Positions 23,292 through 35,752 of a stretch of 64,000 nucleotides of DNA are shown here, piece after piece (the first letter of the stretch is position 1; each line of letters starts with the position of its first letter). The stretch is from the NCBI GenBank assembly GCA_027924585.1, contig BSBM01000106.1, positions 41,745,501 to 41,809,500 on the forward strand. Direction: 5' to 3'. This stretch comes from Larix kaempferi (Eukaryota > Streptophyta > Pinopsida > Pinales > Pinaceae). Below the pieces are notes generated by a model. That model did not search any database. It saw only the letters and a program-made list of their open reading frames with translations, and had not been told where the DNA came from. The position numbers and the translations under genes are program-made.

Positions 23292-24184
23292 ATTGTATCC
23301 ACAGGTGCTCCAAGGCTTGTAAATCAAAGAAGGAGCCTGTGGAATAACGTGCAGACGTCCAATACATATAAGTATTTAATTATCATCTATTTCTTATTCT
23401 GAATAATGAAAAATTTCATGTACAAGCCTTATAACAACCAAGATGATACACTTTTGTTTCTTTGTTGAAACCCAGGTAATTGTGGGAAGCAAGAACCTTG
23501 AAGGCATCCGAAGGATGCATTTGGATATGTGACTATCCTAGAATGCTCAGTATGAGTAGCAATGGAAAAATGTGTTAGTGGACTTGTGTGGGTCCTAGCA
23601 GCCAAAGGTTCTGTAGGAAAACCACGAGGAGGGGTTCTCTGGTTGAGAATCCTTAGACAGACCTTAGACACCAAGTTTCATCGCCAAAACAAGGAAAAGG
23701 CGAGTCAAGCATTCACATTTGAAGTGAAAGAGACCAAGGAGCATGGAACCACAGTTGTGGTGGGGCTCCGGATTGGAACAAGATTAAGAGGGGGAAACTA
23801 TTACTCTTCTCTTTGCTTTTTGATTGATGCATTTTACAGACAGAAAATTGTTTAATGCATGTTATGGCTGAAAGTTGGTTGTGTTTATCTTGCTTGAAAT
23901 ACATTGTGAATGTTGAATTAGTTATTTCCCTGTGAAAGGATGAACATGAATGAGTTAATTTGCATGTTGTGCAAGCATGAAATGTGTGGAATTCTTGTGA
24001 ATAAAGCATGAAATTTCCATGTCAATTGGGAAAGTAATTGATTGATCTTAATGCGTATGTTATGCTTGGCCTAACAATATTTGCAATGATGAATTTCAAG
24101 GGTGAAAATTAAACCAATTGGTTGCAGTTGTTACAAGGCAAGTGTTTCTAGTAAGCAAAGTGTGGGTAGTTGTACACATTAACC

Positions 24185-24650
24185 ATGGAAGTAGACCAAA
24201 ATCTATTTGATTTGGATGAAAATTTTCTTCAAACAATTGCCAAGACCCAAGAAAATCTTGAGGAAGTGCTTAAGCTACAAAAGCAGCAGAATGAGATGAA
24301 CCACAAGGTTTTGTAGGACTCTATTTGTCTACAAAATGGGGTAAAATGCATCCTGGAAACTATCAGCAGTGGGTCAATGAAGAGGCATTCATCCAATCAT
24401 CCCATTAAGAAACACTCAAAGATGGAAGAATCAAAGGAAATTGAGCAGGTAAAGAAAAAGAAGCCACTGAAATGTTGGAAATGTGGAGGAATCATTGCCT
24501 CCGTAACTTCCCAATAAAAGATGTAAAGAAATATAGTAGCCATAAAGTTTCCAGACTTGTGGATCAGCTAGAAGGTAAAGAAAAGGAAGGGATTGTTGTG
24601 GAGAAATGCCCACATGTGGAGCTGGAAGGTCAAATCTAGCAGGAGCAACT
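24185..24650 (+). pseudogene. Gag-like fragment with zinc knuckle
   Basis: From ATG 24185 the frame reads MEVDQNLFDLDENFLQTIAK and continues with a Gln/Lys/Glu-rich helical segment to a TAG at about 24315. Past further basic sequence, at about 24470, LKCWKCGG is followed in a shifted frame by NHCLRNF. That is the CX2CX3HX4C knuckle variant of plant gag proteins, with the last Cys changed to Phe and a one-base frame break. Its position right before the purine tract, not after the primer site, is unusual. Not functional as it stands. Confidence 0.6.
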
Positions 24651-24793
24651 TGTAGAAGCCAAGGGACTCGGTCCTAAAAACCCAGAGTAAAAGATGAATG
24701 AAGGACAGACCTACTACATTTTTGTGAATTTTGGACATGTGTAAACTATGTAAGTATTCCTAAGTATTGGAACACCAAGGACGATGTTATTCT

Positions 24794-24806
24794 AAGGGAG
24801 AGGGGA
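24794..24806 (+). other. Polypurine tract
   Basis: AAGGGAGAGGGGA directly upstream of the 3' LTR start TGTAATACC. It is the plus-strand primer site expected for an LTR element in this orientation. Confidence 0.85.
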
Positions 24807-24807
24807 T

Positions 24808-27279
24808 TGTAATACCCCCATTTTGACCCTTCGGATGTATTGTCTTTTAATGTAAATGTAGTATATATGTGATATACGATTCATAGCATGGAGATCAAGG
24901 CCAAGGCCCCGCTAGTGAATGCTTAGCCTTGAAGGGCTGGTATTTTCTGTTGTGTTATCCATGTGTTAGTAAGCCATGGGGAAATTGTAAAAATTATGTA
25001 AATAATTGTAATGCTAATAAAATACCAAGGGGTTGGCTATGGATGCAACTAAATGAGGGGGGATATGTGTATCCACTAGGTAGAGTTGAGGGGGTTGTGG
25101 GATTGAACCCTAGTATTCCATATGTCACCTTGGAAACCACCTTTGACTGTCCTAGCTGTCATTTAATGTTGTTGTAAGGAAGTACTTAAAAAATAGGCTC
25201 ATGAGATTGATGGAGTATGGGCAACCCTGAAAATTCATGAGGCAAGGTGTGGGATCTGTTTTGCTTGTCCCATAAGTCACTCCACCTCTGGGGAGGACGT
25301 TTTCCTCATTCTCCATTCCATGGTGGGGAGTCAAGCACCAGTTTTCAGGGAGGACGCAGGCCCATCAGTGGGAAGAACTGAAAATCGCGATTTGGAATGA
25401 AGCCACAATTTGCATAGCCAAAAACACCCATAAATCTGCATGGGAAGTGAAATATGTTGAAGAATCCATAGAACCGAGCCTGGGGGAGATACTGAGAGGT
25501 TTGGATGCCCAAAAATCTATTGGGAGACCCGAATTTGATAGCTAAAAACCCAGTTGCGAGACAAAACCTTTTGGCTGCAACCTTGAGGAAGATTCAAGAG
25601 AGGATCGCAGTGGGAGAGAGACCGAGGAGGTTAGAATTCATGGTAGATCCAGTGAGGGCTCATTGAAACTTGGTTTAGAATTTGGGACCAGCCATACCTG
25701 CCTAGGTCAGCGCTGAGGGAAGGGGTGCCCAAGGGACTGTGTAGCAGAGAAGGGAACCATAATTAGGATGAGAGTGGAGGTGATGGGGGTTCCTATACTA
25801 TATGAATCCAATTGGATATGCATATAGCTCCGTGGTTGAGCTCATTGTCTTAGGAAAATTCTTCCATGTCTTCCCACTTGCTTGACAGAGCCAACTGTGT
25901 GCTGGATGACCCTGAATGAATGTGCCTAAGGTTGTGAGTGAGGCTGTTAGTTCCTCCTTAGTGGATACACAGCCCCAACTCGGCGATGGTCTCTAAGTGT
26001 TGAAAGAATACAGGATGGGAGAGACCTATGGTTTGGTTGGAACGTTGCAGTCCATAGCCAGTTGCTTGGAGATTTCGATGAAAATATAAGTGTTCTCTAT
26101 GATTTATATCATGTTCATTCTGTGTAGTGAATGCTTAATTGTTCATGTTAATGGGAATGAAATGATTATCTTAAGTTAGTCAACATAAGCCTGTGCATAG
26201 CATGAGAAGAGGACTAATTCCCTGTAGGTTGTTTCATCATTCTACCTGGAAGAGATGTGCCGATGCATTCCCTTATATGTGTGTGGATAATGTTTCACTC
26301 CACTATGTTTAATTGAGTATTCATATGCACACCTATGTTTTTATTTATATGAATATGTTCATTAATGAATATGGCTAAGTCTTGTGAAGGCCCAAAAATC
26401 CCATACTGCTAGTCATGGCCTTGGGGGAGAAATAGACACCCCCCTATTGTGTCCATGTTCCCTCTATGGGTCAGGTGAAGGGAGGGGTCATGACAAAGTA
26501 GATCAAAGCTCTTTACAGAGTGGTAAAGAGGTATGGATGATGTTTGGGGAAAAATTTTGGTTGGATGAAGGACAAATTCATATTTCTTAGGTGTGGAAAA
26601 GGATCACACTGTTTCATAGATCTTGCCAAGAGCTTTTCAACGGTACTAGGTTTTCCAAAAATGGACTTAGGATGAGGGAGTTATCAGCCTGAGAAGTTGG
26701 CAGTAATAGGGGTATGTTGTTGACTTCTGACTTTTCGAACCTGCGTTGCATATTGCGGATTGTGGAAGTCGGAGGCGTAAATATTCAGAGTTGCATGTTT
26801 TGGTTCCGATTCTTTGATTTCTGCAAGGCGGATTGCGGATTACGGAATTCAGAGGCGTATTCCTTCGATGTTGTATATTTGGAGTTTCGGCTTTCCGACT
26901 CCTGCAAGGCGGATTGCAGATTGAAAAATTCAGAGGCGTATTTCTTCGATGTTGTATATTTGGTGTTACGAATTCTGATTCCCGCACTGCGGATTGCGGA
27001 TTGCGGATTGCAGAAGTCGGAGGCGTATTCCTTCGACGATGTATATTTGGTGTACAGAATTTCGACTCCAGCACTGCGGATTGTGGAAGTCGGAGGCGTA
27101 TTTCTTCGACGTTGTGTATTTGGAGTTCCGACTTCCGACTTGCGGATTGCGGACTGAAGTTGTTGCAGTTGTGTAAAAGTGAAGCGTCACGGATTCTTTG
27201 AAAAAAAAAATTAGTAGGTTGTTTCTAAGGAGCTCCCCCATTACCTATAAAGGGCACCGATGGGATCGGGTACGTTACA
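24808..27279 (+). repeat. 3' LTR, complete (2472 bp)
   Basis: Begins TGTAATACCCCC after the purine tract and ends TACGTTACA, giving short inverted ends TGTAA/TTACA. The right 1.73 kb matches the truncated 5' LTR; the left 0.74 kb is unique in the window. It contains its own six-unit hairpin array. Confidence 0.88.
26719..27175 (+). repeat. Six-unit hairpin repeat array in the 3' LTR
   Basis: Units start at about 26719, 26805, 26886, 26967, 27054 and 27127, with the same architecture as the array in the 5' LTR. Some carry one to three copies of the heptamer GCGGATT in the loop-proximal arm; the fourth unit has three in a row. Unit order and the truncated last unit agree with the other LTR. 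Confidence 0.9.
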
Positions 27280-29809
27280 TATGTAAACTATTTTCATTTA
27301 GCTAACCTCGACACATTTAAAAATAGTAATCACAGCACCCTAAGCTACTCATTCCACATGTCAAAAATAATTATCCTGAGTAAAGAAAACAGAACTATTT
27401 ACCTAACAAAAACTTAGTTAATGAGATGAAATAAGCAGGGGTCGTAGACCCAAGTCATACTTTTATTCCAGTACTCAGTATTTATTTCAGTACTCATTAT
27501 TTATTTATCTACTCATAATCCATGATGAGAACTTTGCTAACCATAAGAGATAGTTGGACTATGCCTCTACACCCGGAAGAACTAAACTATCGCTGAGCCA
27601 GGAACTAAATAAGGGCAGTGTGCAAATCAAATCGAATCTAAGGTTTGAACTCCAAGTGGAACTTCCAAACGAAATGGAACAAAGCGTTTACAACAATGAG
27701 CAGGACGAGGGGTACTACCGAAGATCTTTCAGATAGAAAAACACTACAGAAGGGAAATAGCATCGGCGCACTCTGAGAGTTTATCAACCACGAGTTAATC
27801 ATGGGATTCCAGGGGGTAGGTTACGGTACACACCACTAACCGATAGCAACCAGATGGGGGTATCCAAACAACAGTTAAAACTCTGAAAAGAAACAGAAGT
27901 TAATACACAAAACTTTTACACAGTCACCAATAGTTTAACCCGACGTCTAAAGAACTGACTACAGAATACCATAAAGCAATTCTCGGAGGATTGTATCTTT
28001 GTACGCAGAGAGAATCTCAAAGGTTAAACGCGGTAGATCCAGACTCGAGCAACCAAGACTTTCCACACATAGTTATCTTCTGTCACCTAAAACTTGGATG
28101 GAGGCCAATGCATTTGAAAATATAAACAATACAAGAATCAAAATCCTTAAGGCAATGCTTCATCGGTTCTTTATGAATTAGTGTAAATGAAATCGATTTC
28201 ATAAGGGAAGGTTTCATCTCCTTTTCTGATACGGGATTTCTTCGCTTAAGGTTATATATGCAAGCAAATTCAACTCAAATTATCAGGTCTTATATATGCA
28301 TGTAAATTAAATTCGATTTGTCAGGTCTGAACCATAAAAGGTATGCTAAATGCAATCACATTTCCATGCATAAACAATGCACTACAATTTTTTTTTGTAA
28401 ATAAAGAGTATGCAAAAATTCAAATCTGAGCACAAAATCTAATTCATAGAGTATGCACAGTAAATACATATTACGATTGGTATATTCAAATCGCAGTGCA
28501 TTACCTTTCAGATTTGTGTTTTAATACCATAGAGCATGCACGGTAAGTATATATATATATATATATATTGAAAGGTATATTAAAGTCTCAGTGCGCATTC
28601 AGATTCATAGGGTATGCACAGTAAAATATAAATTATGATTGGTATATTCAAATCGCAGCATTTAAATAGAGATCGCGGTTCATAAAATCAGAGTTGGGCA
28701 TTTTCACAAAGATCATCGAGATCGGGTGCATGAATAAAAATACAGACGTTCCACATTGTTGGAAAATCCCCAGAGCTTGGGCCTAAACTAGTTACAAAAA
28801 CAAAGTCAGAATGAAACAGATTGTCAAGATCGAGTGCATGAATAAAAATACAGAGGTTCCACCTTGGAAATATCTCAAAGTTTGGGGTTGAACAGAGATC
28901 GTCGAGATCAATATCTCAGGTTTTGGTAAGAACCAATTGATACAAAACTTAGAATGAAAACGATCGTTGAGTTCCAAAGCATGGACAAAAGGAAGAGCTT
29001 GCAGAGCTTTGGAACGATGTACAAACCAATCTAAAACAAAATTTTAAAGTATCATTTCCTTTTTTTCTAAAAATTCAACGATTCCTATATTATTATTACA
29101 TCATTATTTTGTTTAGAAAACTTACTCTACATAATAAAATGTATACGAACTATGCTCCTAATGAGTGATATAGATTCAACCATTTTTAAGAAAATCATCG
29201 CCAGATTTATAAACGCGAATCAACAAAAATTTCATGATATACATACCTATAAAGGATGAGCGATATACCGAAATTGGGAAAAAACACTAGGAGAAGTCAA
29301 CTCCTCCCAACCATAGGAGAGTGTAACTCGATGCTTACTCCACTCCAACCCCGAGTTGGATCACCACCATGCACTAAAACACAAACAAATTCTTCCTCGC
29401 AGCACTCTCTTCTAGAGTCTGTAACAAGTAGATGGACTTATGAAAAGAGAGAACACTCAACTCATACCTCTATGCACAACATGGCATCCCATTCTATCCC
29501 AGTGCATCTTATTTATAGTTTTTTCCCAGGTCTTATGCCATCCCAATAAAATCTCCAATCTATCATTAAATCCCTATGATTTAGGATCTTGTCTGGTTAT
29601 TGAGTTTCAGGTCGATTTTGATTGGTTCAGTTATCTCTAGCTTGCTTTCACTTGTTATTTTGTGCCATGGTGGTTTCCCCTCATTTAACTGAACTCTCCA
29701 AGTGCCATTTATTTTATTAAAAATAAAAAGAATATTGTTTGTTGTGCAAAATAGCACTTTGTGTTTTTAGTTTTAATAACTCTTTTTTCCAACGAAAAAA
29801 ACTACTATT
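27280..29809. other. Spacer, possibly an old unrecognised element
   Basis: No gene recognised. The stretch at 28330-28880 has degenerate repeats: AGAGTATGCACAGTAAATA-type blocks at about 28440, 28530 and 28610, and GTGCATGAATAAAAATACAG at about 28728 and 28835. Near 29505-29520 the minus strand reads CTATAAATAAGATGC, a good TATA box facing left, as an LTR promoter might have. No paired LTR was found. Confidence 0.4.
28548..28568. repeat. (TA)n microsatellite
   Basis: About ten TA dinucleotides inside one of the degenerate 28.4-28.7 kb repeats; the sister copies lack the expansion. Confidence 0.95.
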
Positions 29810-30051
29810 GTTATTCATTATGAATCAAATAGTACAAAGAAAAAACTTGATTCTTCAGACGAATCATATACCATGTCTCTAGTGGCAACCAGCCCACCTA
29901 AGTGCTATCAAGCTCTATTCTGCGATCACACTAATATCCATATTACCCCATAACTACAGAAATCCTCCAGATCTATCATATCAACATAAGTGAAATGAAG
30001 ACTATAACCATAACCCCAGCAATACATTCAATCCATAAAAAACAAAAATTA

Positions 30052-33000
30052 TTAGTCAAAAAAATAGATTGTCCCACAGTCCAGGAGACTATCATCTAAC
30101 CATTCTTCCCAATTCAGCTGACCTTCAGATCCAGATAATGCTTGTTTTGAAAGTTTGTCAGCAAGAGAATTATGTTCTTGAAAGATATGCTCGAAACTTA
30201 TATTCTGTTGTTTAGAAATTTCCACCCGTGTTCTGTAAGCCCAATGCCGAAGACTGAGAACATTGAGACAGAACTCTCCGGCTGCCCATTTTATGGTGAC
30301 TCTGGAATCACCAAAAACTTTGATATTGACCAAACCAAATATATTGGCAACTTTAAGAACACACCAAAGTGCCATCAGTTCCGCTTTCATATTGGATCCA
30401 TTACCATAGTTGAGTCTAAAAGTGAAATAATGAGACTCATTTAAAAAGATGACCCCCCCCACAGCACAAATTCCATGTTGAGAAGCTCCATCGAAAAAAA
30501 GTATGGGTTGATCCACTTTGCATTTAAATAAGTTAGACCTGTCAGACTTTACCTTGTGAGAATCTTCTATGCAAAATGAATTCATATTAAGAGCATCGAT
30601 GGCACAATTTGAAACATCAGGCGATCTGTTCTGAAAGATAGCACAGTTTCGGGAATACCAGATTGACCAAGAAATGCAGATAGCAACATAGAAATGTTGC
30701 CTACAATATCTGTACCAGTTCAGAAAAGATTTGTTAAAATCACCCATGTTCCAGCACTGAGTGATGTTCAACGAAGAAGATACCACATCCCACACTTCAT
30801 TGGTGAAATCACATTGAACAAAAAGATGTTGCTTGGTCTCAGCAGCTTTTTTACACAAAATACATAAGCTAGGCCCATTCCAGCCTCGTTTGCATAAATT
30901 TTCCCAAGTTTTCAATCTATTTTGGATGAGAAGCCAGCAAAAACATTTAAGCTTTAAAGGAATAGACCACTGCCATAGTTTTTCATACCACCAATCCTGA
31001 GGGTAGATGAATTTAGATTGAACAATTCTGGAATATGCAGAATTTGCAGTAACTTGACCTGTATCTGGATTGCCACCCCAAACAAGCAGATCAGGCTCAT
31101 GATTCAGACAAACACCAGCAGAGTTTAATCTAGAAATATAATCATCCCATGAACGAGCATAGCAGCCCGTGAGTCCCAAATCGCCTGAAGAAATCCACCT
31201 AGAAAAATGTTCCAGTCTCGAGCCCTGCAGATGAATTTTATTCATAGTAGACATACCAAGAATCTGAAGATATTGTGTAATACCGGTAGGGAGAGTATAG
31301 TTATCTTCCAATCCTAAAATTGGGTCGATCCCAATACGCACCAGCTCACTAGAACCAACTTGCCACACAAGATCACTTTTTATCCAATGAAAAATTTTCA
31401 TGAATCCTCGCCATAATGGAGAGAAATTCCAGCTTGTAAGTTTCGGGTTCCTAATCCAGCAGAGGACGTCCATCTTGATATATTTACAGTGAATTAGACT
31501 GGACCAAAGAGTGCTCCCGAAAAGGCTTCTCCAAAGGCTTTTGAGTCTTAAAGCAATATTAAAGGTAGTCAAGTCTTTGATACCCCAACCACTGAACCTG
31601 GTGGGTCTGGAGATGATATCAGCAGCAACCATGTGAAGATTTCCAGAACTAGCCGAACCAAACCAAAGAAAATTATAGCAATATCTGTTGATGGTCTTAA
31701 TAATAGAAGATGGGACTTCCAACAAAGTGAACTAGTAGACAGGTATACTGCAAAGAACTGACTTTAGAAGTGTAAGCTTACCCCCTCTGGAAAGATACCT
31801 GTAAGACCAGTGAGCGATTCGAGCTTCAAATTTCCTCAACAGCCAAAACCAGTCCTTTGTTTGATAATTATTTGGTTTAATATAGTAACCCAGGTATTTA
31901 AACCCCTGATCCAAAGGGTAACACTTGTATGGCAGAATAGCAGTGATGTCATTAAGCTGTCCTTCATCAGATAGTAAGTGATAAAAATTTGATTTTCCTT
32001 CACTAACCTTCATGCCAGATGCTCTACAGAAATCTTGAATAATTTCTTTGTATTTAGCCCATTCCTCAAACGAGTTTACGCCAACCACAAGAACGTCATC
32101 AACAAATAAGATATGAGTAATCACACAGTCTCTTTTGATGGAAAATCCTTTAATTTGTTCACCCAAAGCTGCATGCTTAATCAATCTGCTAAACCCATCC
32201 ATGATAAGGATGAATAACAGAGGTGAAAGAGGACACCCCTGTCTAATCCCCCTGAGCATTTAAAAAAGTCAGAAGGGCTCCCATTAAAAAGGACTGAGAT
32301 GTTCATGGATGTAATACATGCCATTATCCACTTGATGATCAATGAAGGAACACCAATTTTGATAAGGATGAGCCTGAGGAATGACCAATTAACTCTGTCA
32401 TAAGCTTTTTCCAGATCCATCTTAAGAACTAAGGCTTTTTTCTTATAAATCTATATACTATGTAGCACCTCCTGTGCAATACCAATGGCATCATGAATTT
32501 GCCGCCCAGCCAAGAATCCAAATTGCTCAAGGGAGATGTGTTGAGAAAGAGAAATCTTTAAACGATCTGCAATAATTTTGGAGATGAGTTTGTACAGCAG
32601 GTTGCACAGGGAAATCGGGTGATAATCTCCAAAGCACTTAGGCTTATCTTTCTTGGGGATAAGAGTAACAAATGAAGAATTCAGTCCACCAAAGATGTAG
32701 CCATTAAGCCTAGAGAAATTTACCAAGTCTTTCAGCTCACTCCCCATAATATCAAAAAAATGAATATACAGCTCCACCGGCCACCCATCGGGGCCGGGGC
32801 TTTTTTCTTTTGCAAAGGACTTCAATGTCTGTTCGATTTCTTCCAAAGAAACCTCAGCTTGTAAGCTTTCAGCCTCTTGCTCATCCACAAAGCGAGGGAA
32901 AAGAGAGGCAATTTTGATTTGCTCAGTCATACAGCAATCTCCAGGGTCACTGTAGATATGCCCAAAGAAAGAAGAAGCTTCTGATTTAATATGTTCCAGT

Positions 33001-34175
33001 CCAGTAATAAGCTTACCTCTATCATCCAGGATCTCCCAAATGTGTTTAGAATTTCTTCTAGCCGATGCATACGAGTGAAAGAATTTAGTGTTCTTGTCAC
33101 CACAGGATAACCAAATAGCTTGACTTTTCTGTCGCCATTCTTTTTCCATGAGCAAAAGAATCTCCTCGTTTTTCTTTTCTGCCAGTCGCATGACCTCAAA
33201 CCCTTCAAATGATAAGGAACAATGAATGTTATCTGATATAGCATCCTGCAGGCGCTGTTCCAGTTGAGATAATTCCTTCTTATCTGCCAATTTCTTTTCT
33301 TTAATCCATTTGGTTACAACCTCTTTTAATTCTTTTAATTTATGACAAAAATTCAAGATTGGGTTAGAATCCAAGACATCACAGGAAACCCAAAAGCTCC
33401 TTACCATATTACAGAAATTGTCATCTTCCAACCAACTGGAGTTGAATTTGAATGGATAAGTCAGCTTCTGCCCCGAAGTGTCAAGCTGAAGAAGAATGGG
33501 CCAATGGTCTGAGAATTTATGCTCAAAAACCCAAGATCTGTAGTTCTGGAAAGATTTCAACAAATTAGAGCTGACAAGAAATCTATCCAGGCGTTTATGC
33601 ACTCCATCTTTACCAAATCTACCATTTGACCAGGTGGGTGATAACTTGTGTGGCTTGACATCAACAAGATCAGCAGCATCAAATAACTGAGAGAAAAAAT
33701 CAGCTAGATCATCCAATCTAGCAGAAACACCCCAAATTTCAGCTGAATGCCAAGTGAAATTAAGATCCCCAGCTAAAATCAAATCCTTCAAGTTCAAAAG
33801 ACCGGAACCCTGAAGAGATGTCCAAAATTCCTCTCTCTCCCGATAGGGAGCATAACAGTTTAGAATCGACAGAGACAAGTTATTAGCACAGAAAAAACCT
33901 TTAAGTAAAATTCTCCAGGGCGTTGTATAAGCCTTGAAATCAAAAAAATTTGGATCCCAGGCCACAGCTAAACCCCCAGAAAGTCCACAGGAGCTAACTG
34001 CAGAAACCTCCCAATTCGGTAGCAATTTACAAATTTTATGAATTGCTAGGGTACTCTCACACATAGTTTCTTGGAAAAGGATGAGGGAAGGGACAGTAGA
34101 GCTGAAGAGATTGGCTAAACCCTGTGCCCTGGACACCTTAGCCAACCCTCGCACGTTCAGAGACAGCAGAGACAT
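30052..34175 (-). pseudogene. LINE ORF2 endonuclease/reverse transcriptase/RNase H, lightly broken
   Basis: Starts at ATG 34175-34173 (MSLLSLNVRG). The AP-endonuclease keeps Asn in LNVRG, Glu in LFQET, GDLNF and FSDHWPI. The reverse transcriptase runs from EKSPGPDGWPVELY through DLEKAYDRVNW and GIRQGCPLSPLLF to the catalytic FVDD at about 32100. The zf-RVT has CILC...HLFVQC. RNase H keeps all four acidic residues (FFDGAS, MKAELMALW, FGDSRV, NSLADKLS). Breaks are a TAG at 32453-32451, a one-base frameshift near 32260 just before GIRQG, and a TAG at 31734-31732 where VYW is usual in relatives. All catalytic residues are still encoded. Confidence 0.9.
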
Positions 34176-34177
34176 TA
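34173..34177 (-). promoter_or_regulatory. TAATG stop-start overlap between LINE ORF1 and ORF2 (copy 2)
   Basis: On the minus strand the ORF1 stop TAA (34177-34175) shares its A with the ORF2 start ATG (34175-34173). This arrangement would let ribosomes that finish ORF1 restart on ORF2. The earlier in-frame TTG at 34181 is not needed as a start. Confidence 0.88.
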
Positions 34178-35752
34178 GCAAATAGGTGAGTTGGGGGACA
34201 AAGCTCTAAGCCCCATAGGTGAAATAGGTACAGACCCATCAAAATCCTCAAGCCTTTTAGAAACCGGAATGTATGAACTAGGGTTCGAAGCCTCCCTGTC
34301 AAAGAATTTTTTGTTTTTTCCCTTTCTTATGGTCACATTTTGAAATTGTAAAGACTGGACCGGTTTAGCAGAGGATCCACTCCCAGGGTTCTTCGAGAAG
34401 GAAGGAAGCGGAGGGAATTCATCTTCCGAAGCCGAGAGCATATATCCGGATTCAGCTAGGATAGCATTTTCCTCCGTAGCAGAAGAAATCTCTGTGATTT
34501 GTAACCCAGGAGCCAAGGTAGAGGAGTCATCAGGGTTCAATGGAAGATGATTCAAATCCACAGAGTGAGCCGGCTACAGGGTCACAGATAAAGGAGGAGA
34601 TTTGTCAAGTAAGGGGATTGAAGAATGGGGAGAGGAGAAACCCAAGCCCGAACCATCAACATTCGAATCCCCAAATAATTTGCGACTAGTGTTTGTAAAA
34701 GGGGTTTTATCCGAAGAGCTAACAATGGGTAACCCAGTTTTAAGGTCATGACGCATCTGAATCTCCCCCATAGAGATCCGTCTATCAAGGATTTTCTCTG
34801 ATTTTTCAATAAAATCAAGGTCTGCAGGAGATAGGTCAGGAAAATTGTGAGAGTTAGAACAAAACTTACCCGTTAGATCCGAATCGTGCTTCCAACTGTG
34901 AACCCTAGGAGAGGAATTCTCCAACAGAGGAGTGATAATGGGCTTATGACTGGAAGGGCAAACAACTCGAACATGCCCAAGTTGTTTACATAAATAGCAC
35001 CGAAACGGGATTTTGTAAAAATCAAGAGTCTGCTTCCAAATTTTTTTACCCCAGGCAATTTCAATCTCCGCCGGGAGACCTCCCCTTGTATCTAATTCAA
35101 CCATGACCCTTGCAAACCGACGGTCAATACCATGCAGATTCTGCCTATCCAGACGAACAAATCTTCCAATGGCATTTGCAATGCCCTTAAGAATTTCTTC
35201 TGTCCAGAGAACAATTGGTAAACCAGGAACAATCATCCAGAGATGCCTGATAGGCTGATAATCGTGCAAGGGGTCGAAATTAACATGCCACCTCTTGAGA
35301 TATAAAGAACCTTGCTTGAAAATCCAGTTTCCAGCTAAAATCACATCAACATGAGCAGCCTCCGCAAAAGTGAACAGAATCCATCTGTTAAGTAGTAGAT
35401 TTACCCGAGGGATCATACCAGTAATGGGTTGCCAATGTTTTGAAACCCAATCCATGATTTCAGCCTTGTTGCCTGAGGAAAATTCTAATCTCCCCACTAA
35501 AGCCCGGTCAGCCAAGATTCCGATTTTTTCCAGGTTATAATTCTCATCAAAGTTATACCGAGCTAGCTCAGCTCTGGCCTTGAAGGTCTTTAGCTTCCTT
35601 CTGGATTTGGCTCTCGCACCTCGAAGTTTGTCCCCAAGAGAGCCTGAAACCCTACCTCTATCACGAGAGTCTCCAAACTGAGCCGTCGAATGGTTTACAG
35701 GAGGGTTTGAGAACCCGGGAGAATCCACCGGGTTGGAAACACCTGTCATCAT
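34175..35752 (-). pseudogene. LINE ORF1 nucleic-acid-binding protein, one premature stop
   Basis: Begins MMTGVSNPVD at 35752. Residues about 95-235 match the DUF4283-type region common in plant LINE ORF1, with NWIFKQGSLYLKRWHVNFDP and HLWMIVPGLPIVLW. A CX2CX4HX4C zinc knuckle (Cys252, Cys255, His260, Cys265) follows. The product would coat the element RNA. A TAG at 34576-34574 interrupts the frame after 392 codons. The same frame then runs another 130 or so codons to the true end SPNSPIC. The stop is compatible with CAG to TAG. Translation past that stop must reach the TAA at 34177 for coupling to ORF2. Confidence 0.88.

Larger units (their letters stand above)
17752..27279 (+). mobile_element. 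Non-autonomous LTR retrotransposon with long hairpin-rich LTRs
   Basis: The parts in order are a 5' LTR lacking its first 750 bp or so (17752-19480), a tRNA-Met primer site (19483), a 5.3-kb interior with almost no coding capacity (19481-24807), a purine tract (24794-24806) and a complete 3' LTR (24808-27279). The LTR begins TGTAATACCCC and ends GTTACA. The interior carries only a short gag-like frame with a zinc knuckle next to the purine tract. No protease, reverse transcriptase or integrase was seen in any frame, so it would need another element's enzymes to move. The left end cannot give a target duplication because it is truncated. Confidence 0.8.

Noticed and set aside
26714-27201. Overlapping 120-147-codon frames across the 3' LTR hairpin array
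   Set aside because: They exist only because the tandem units happen to lack stops; open frames occur on both strands and in several phases.
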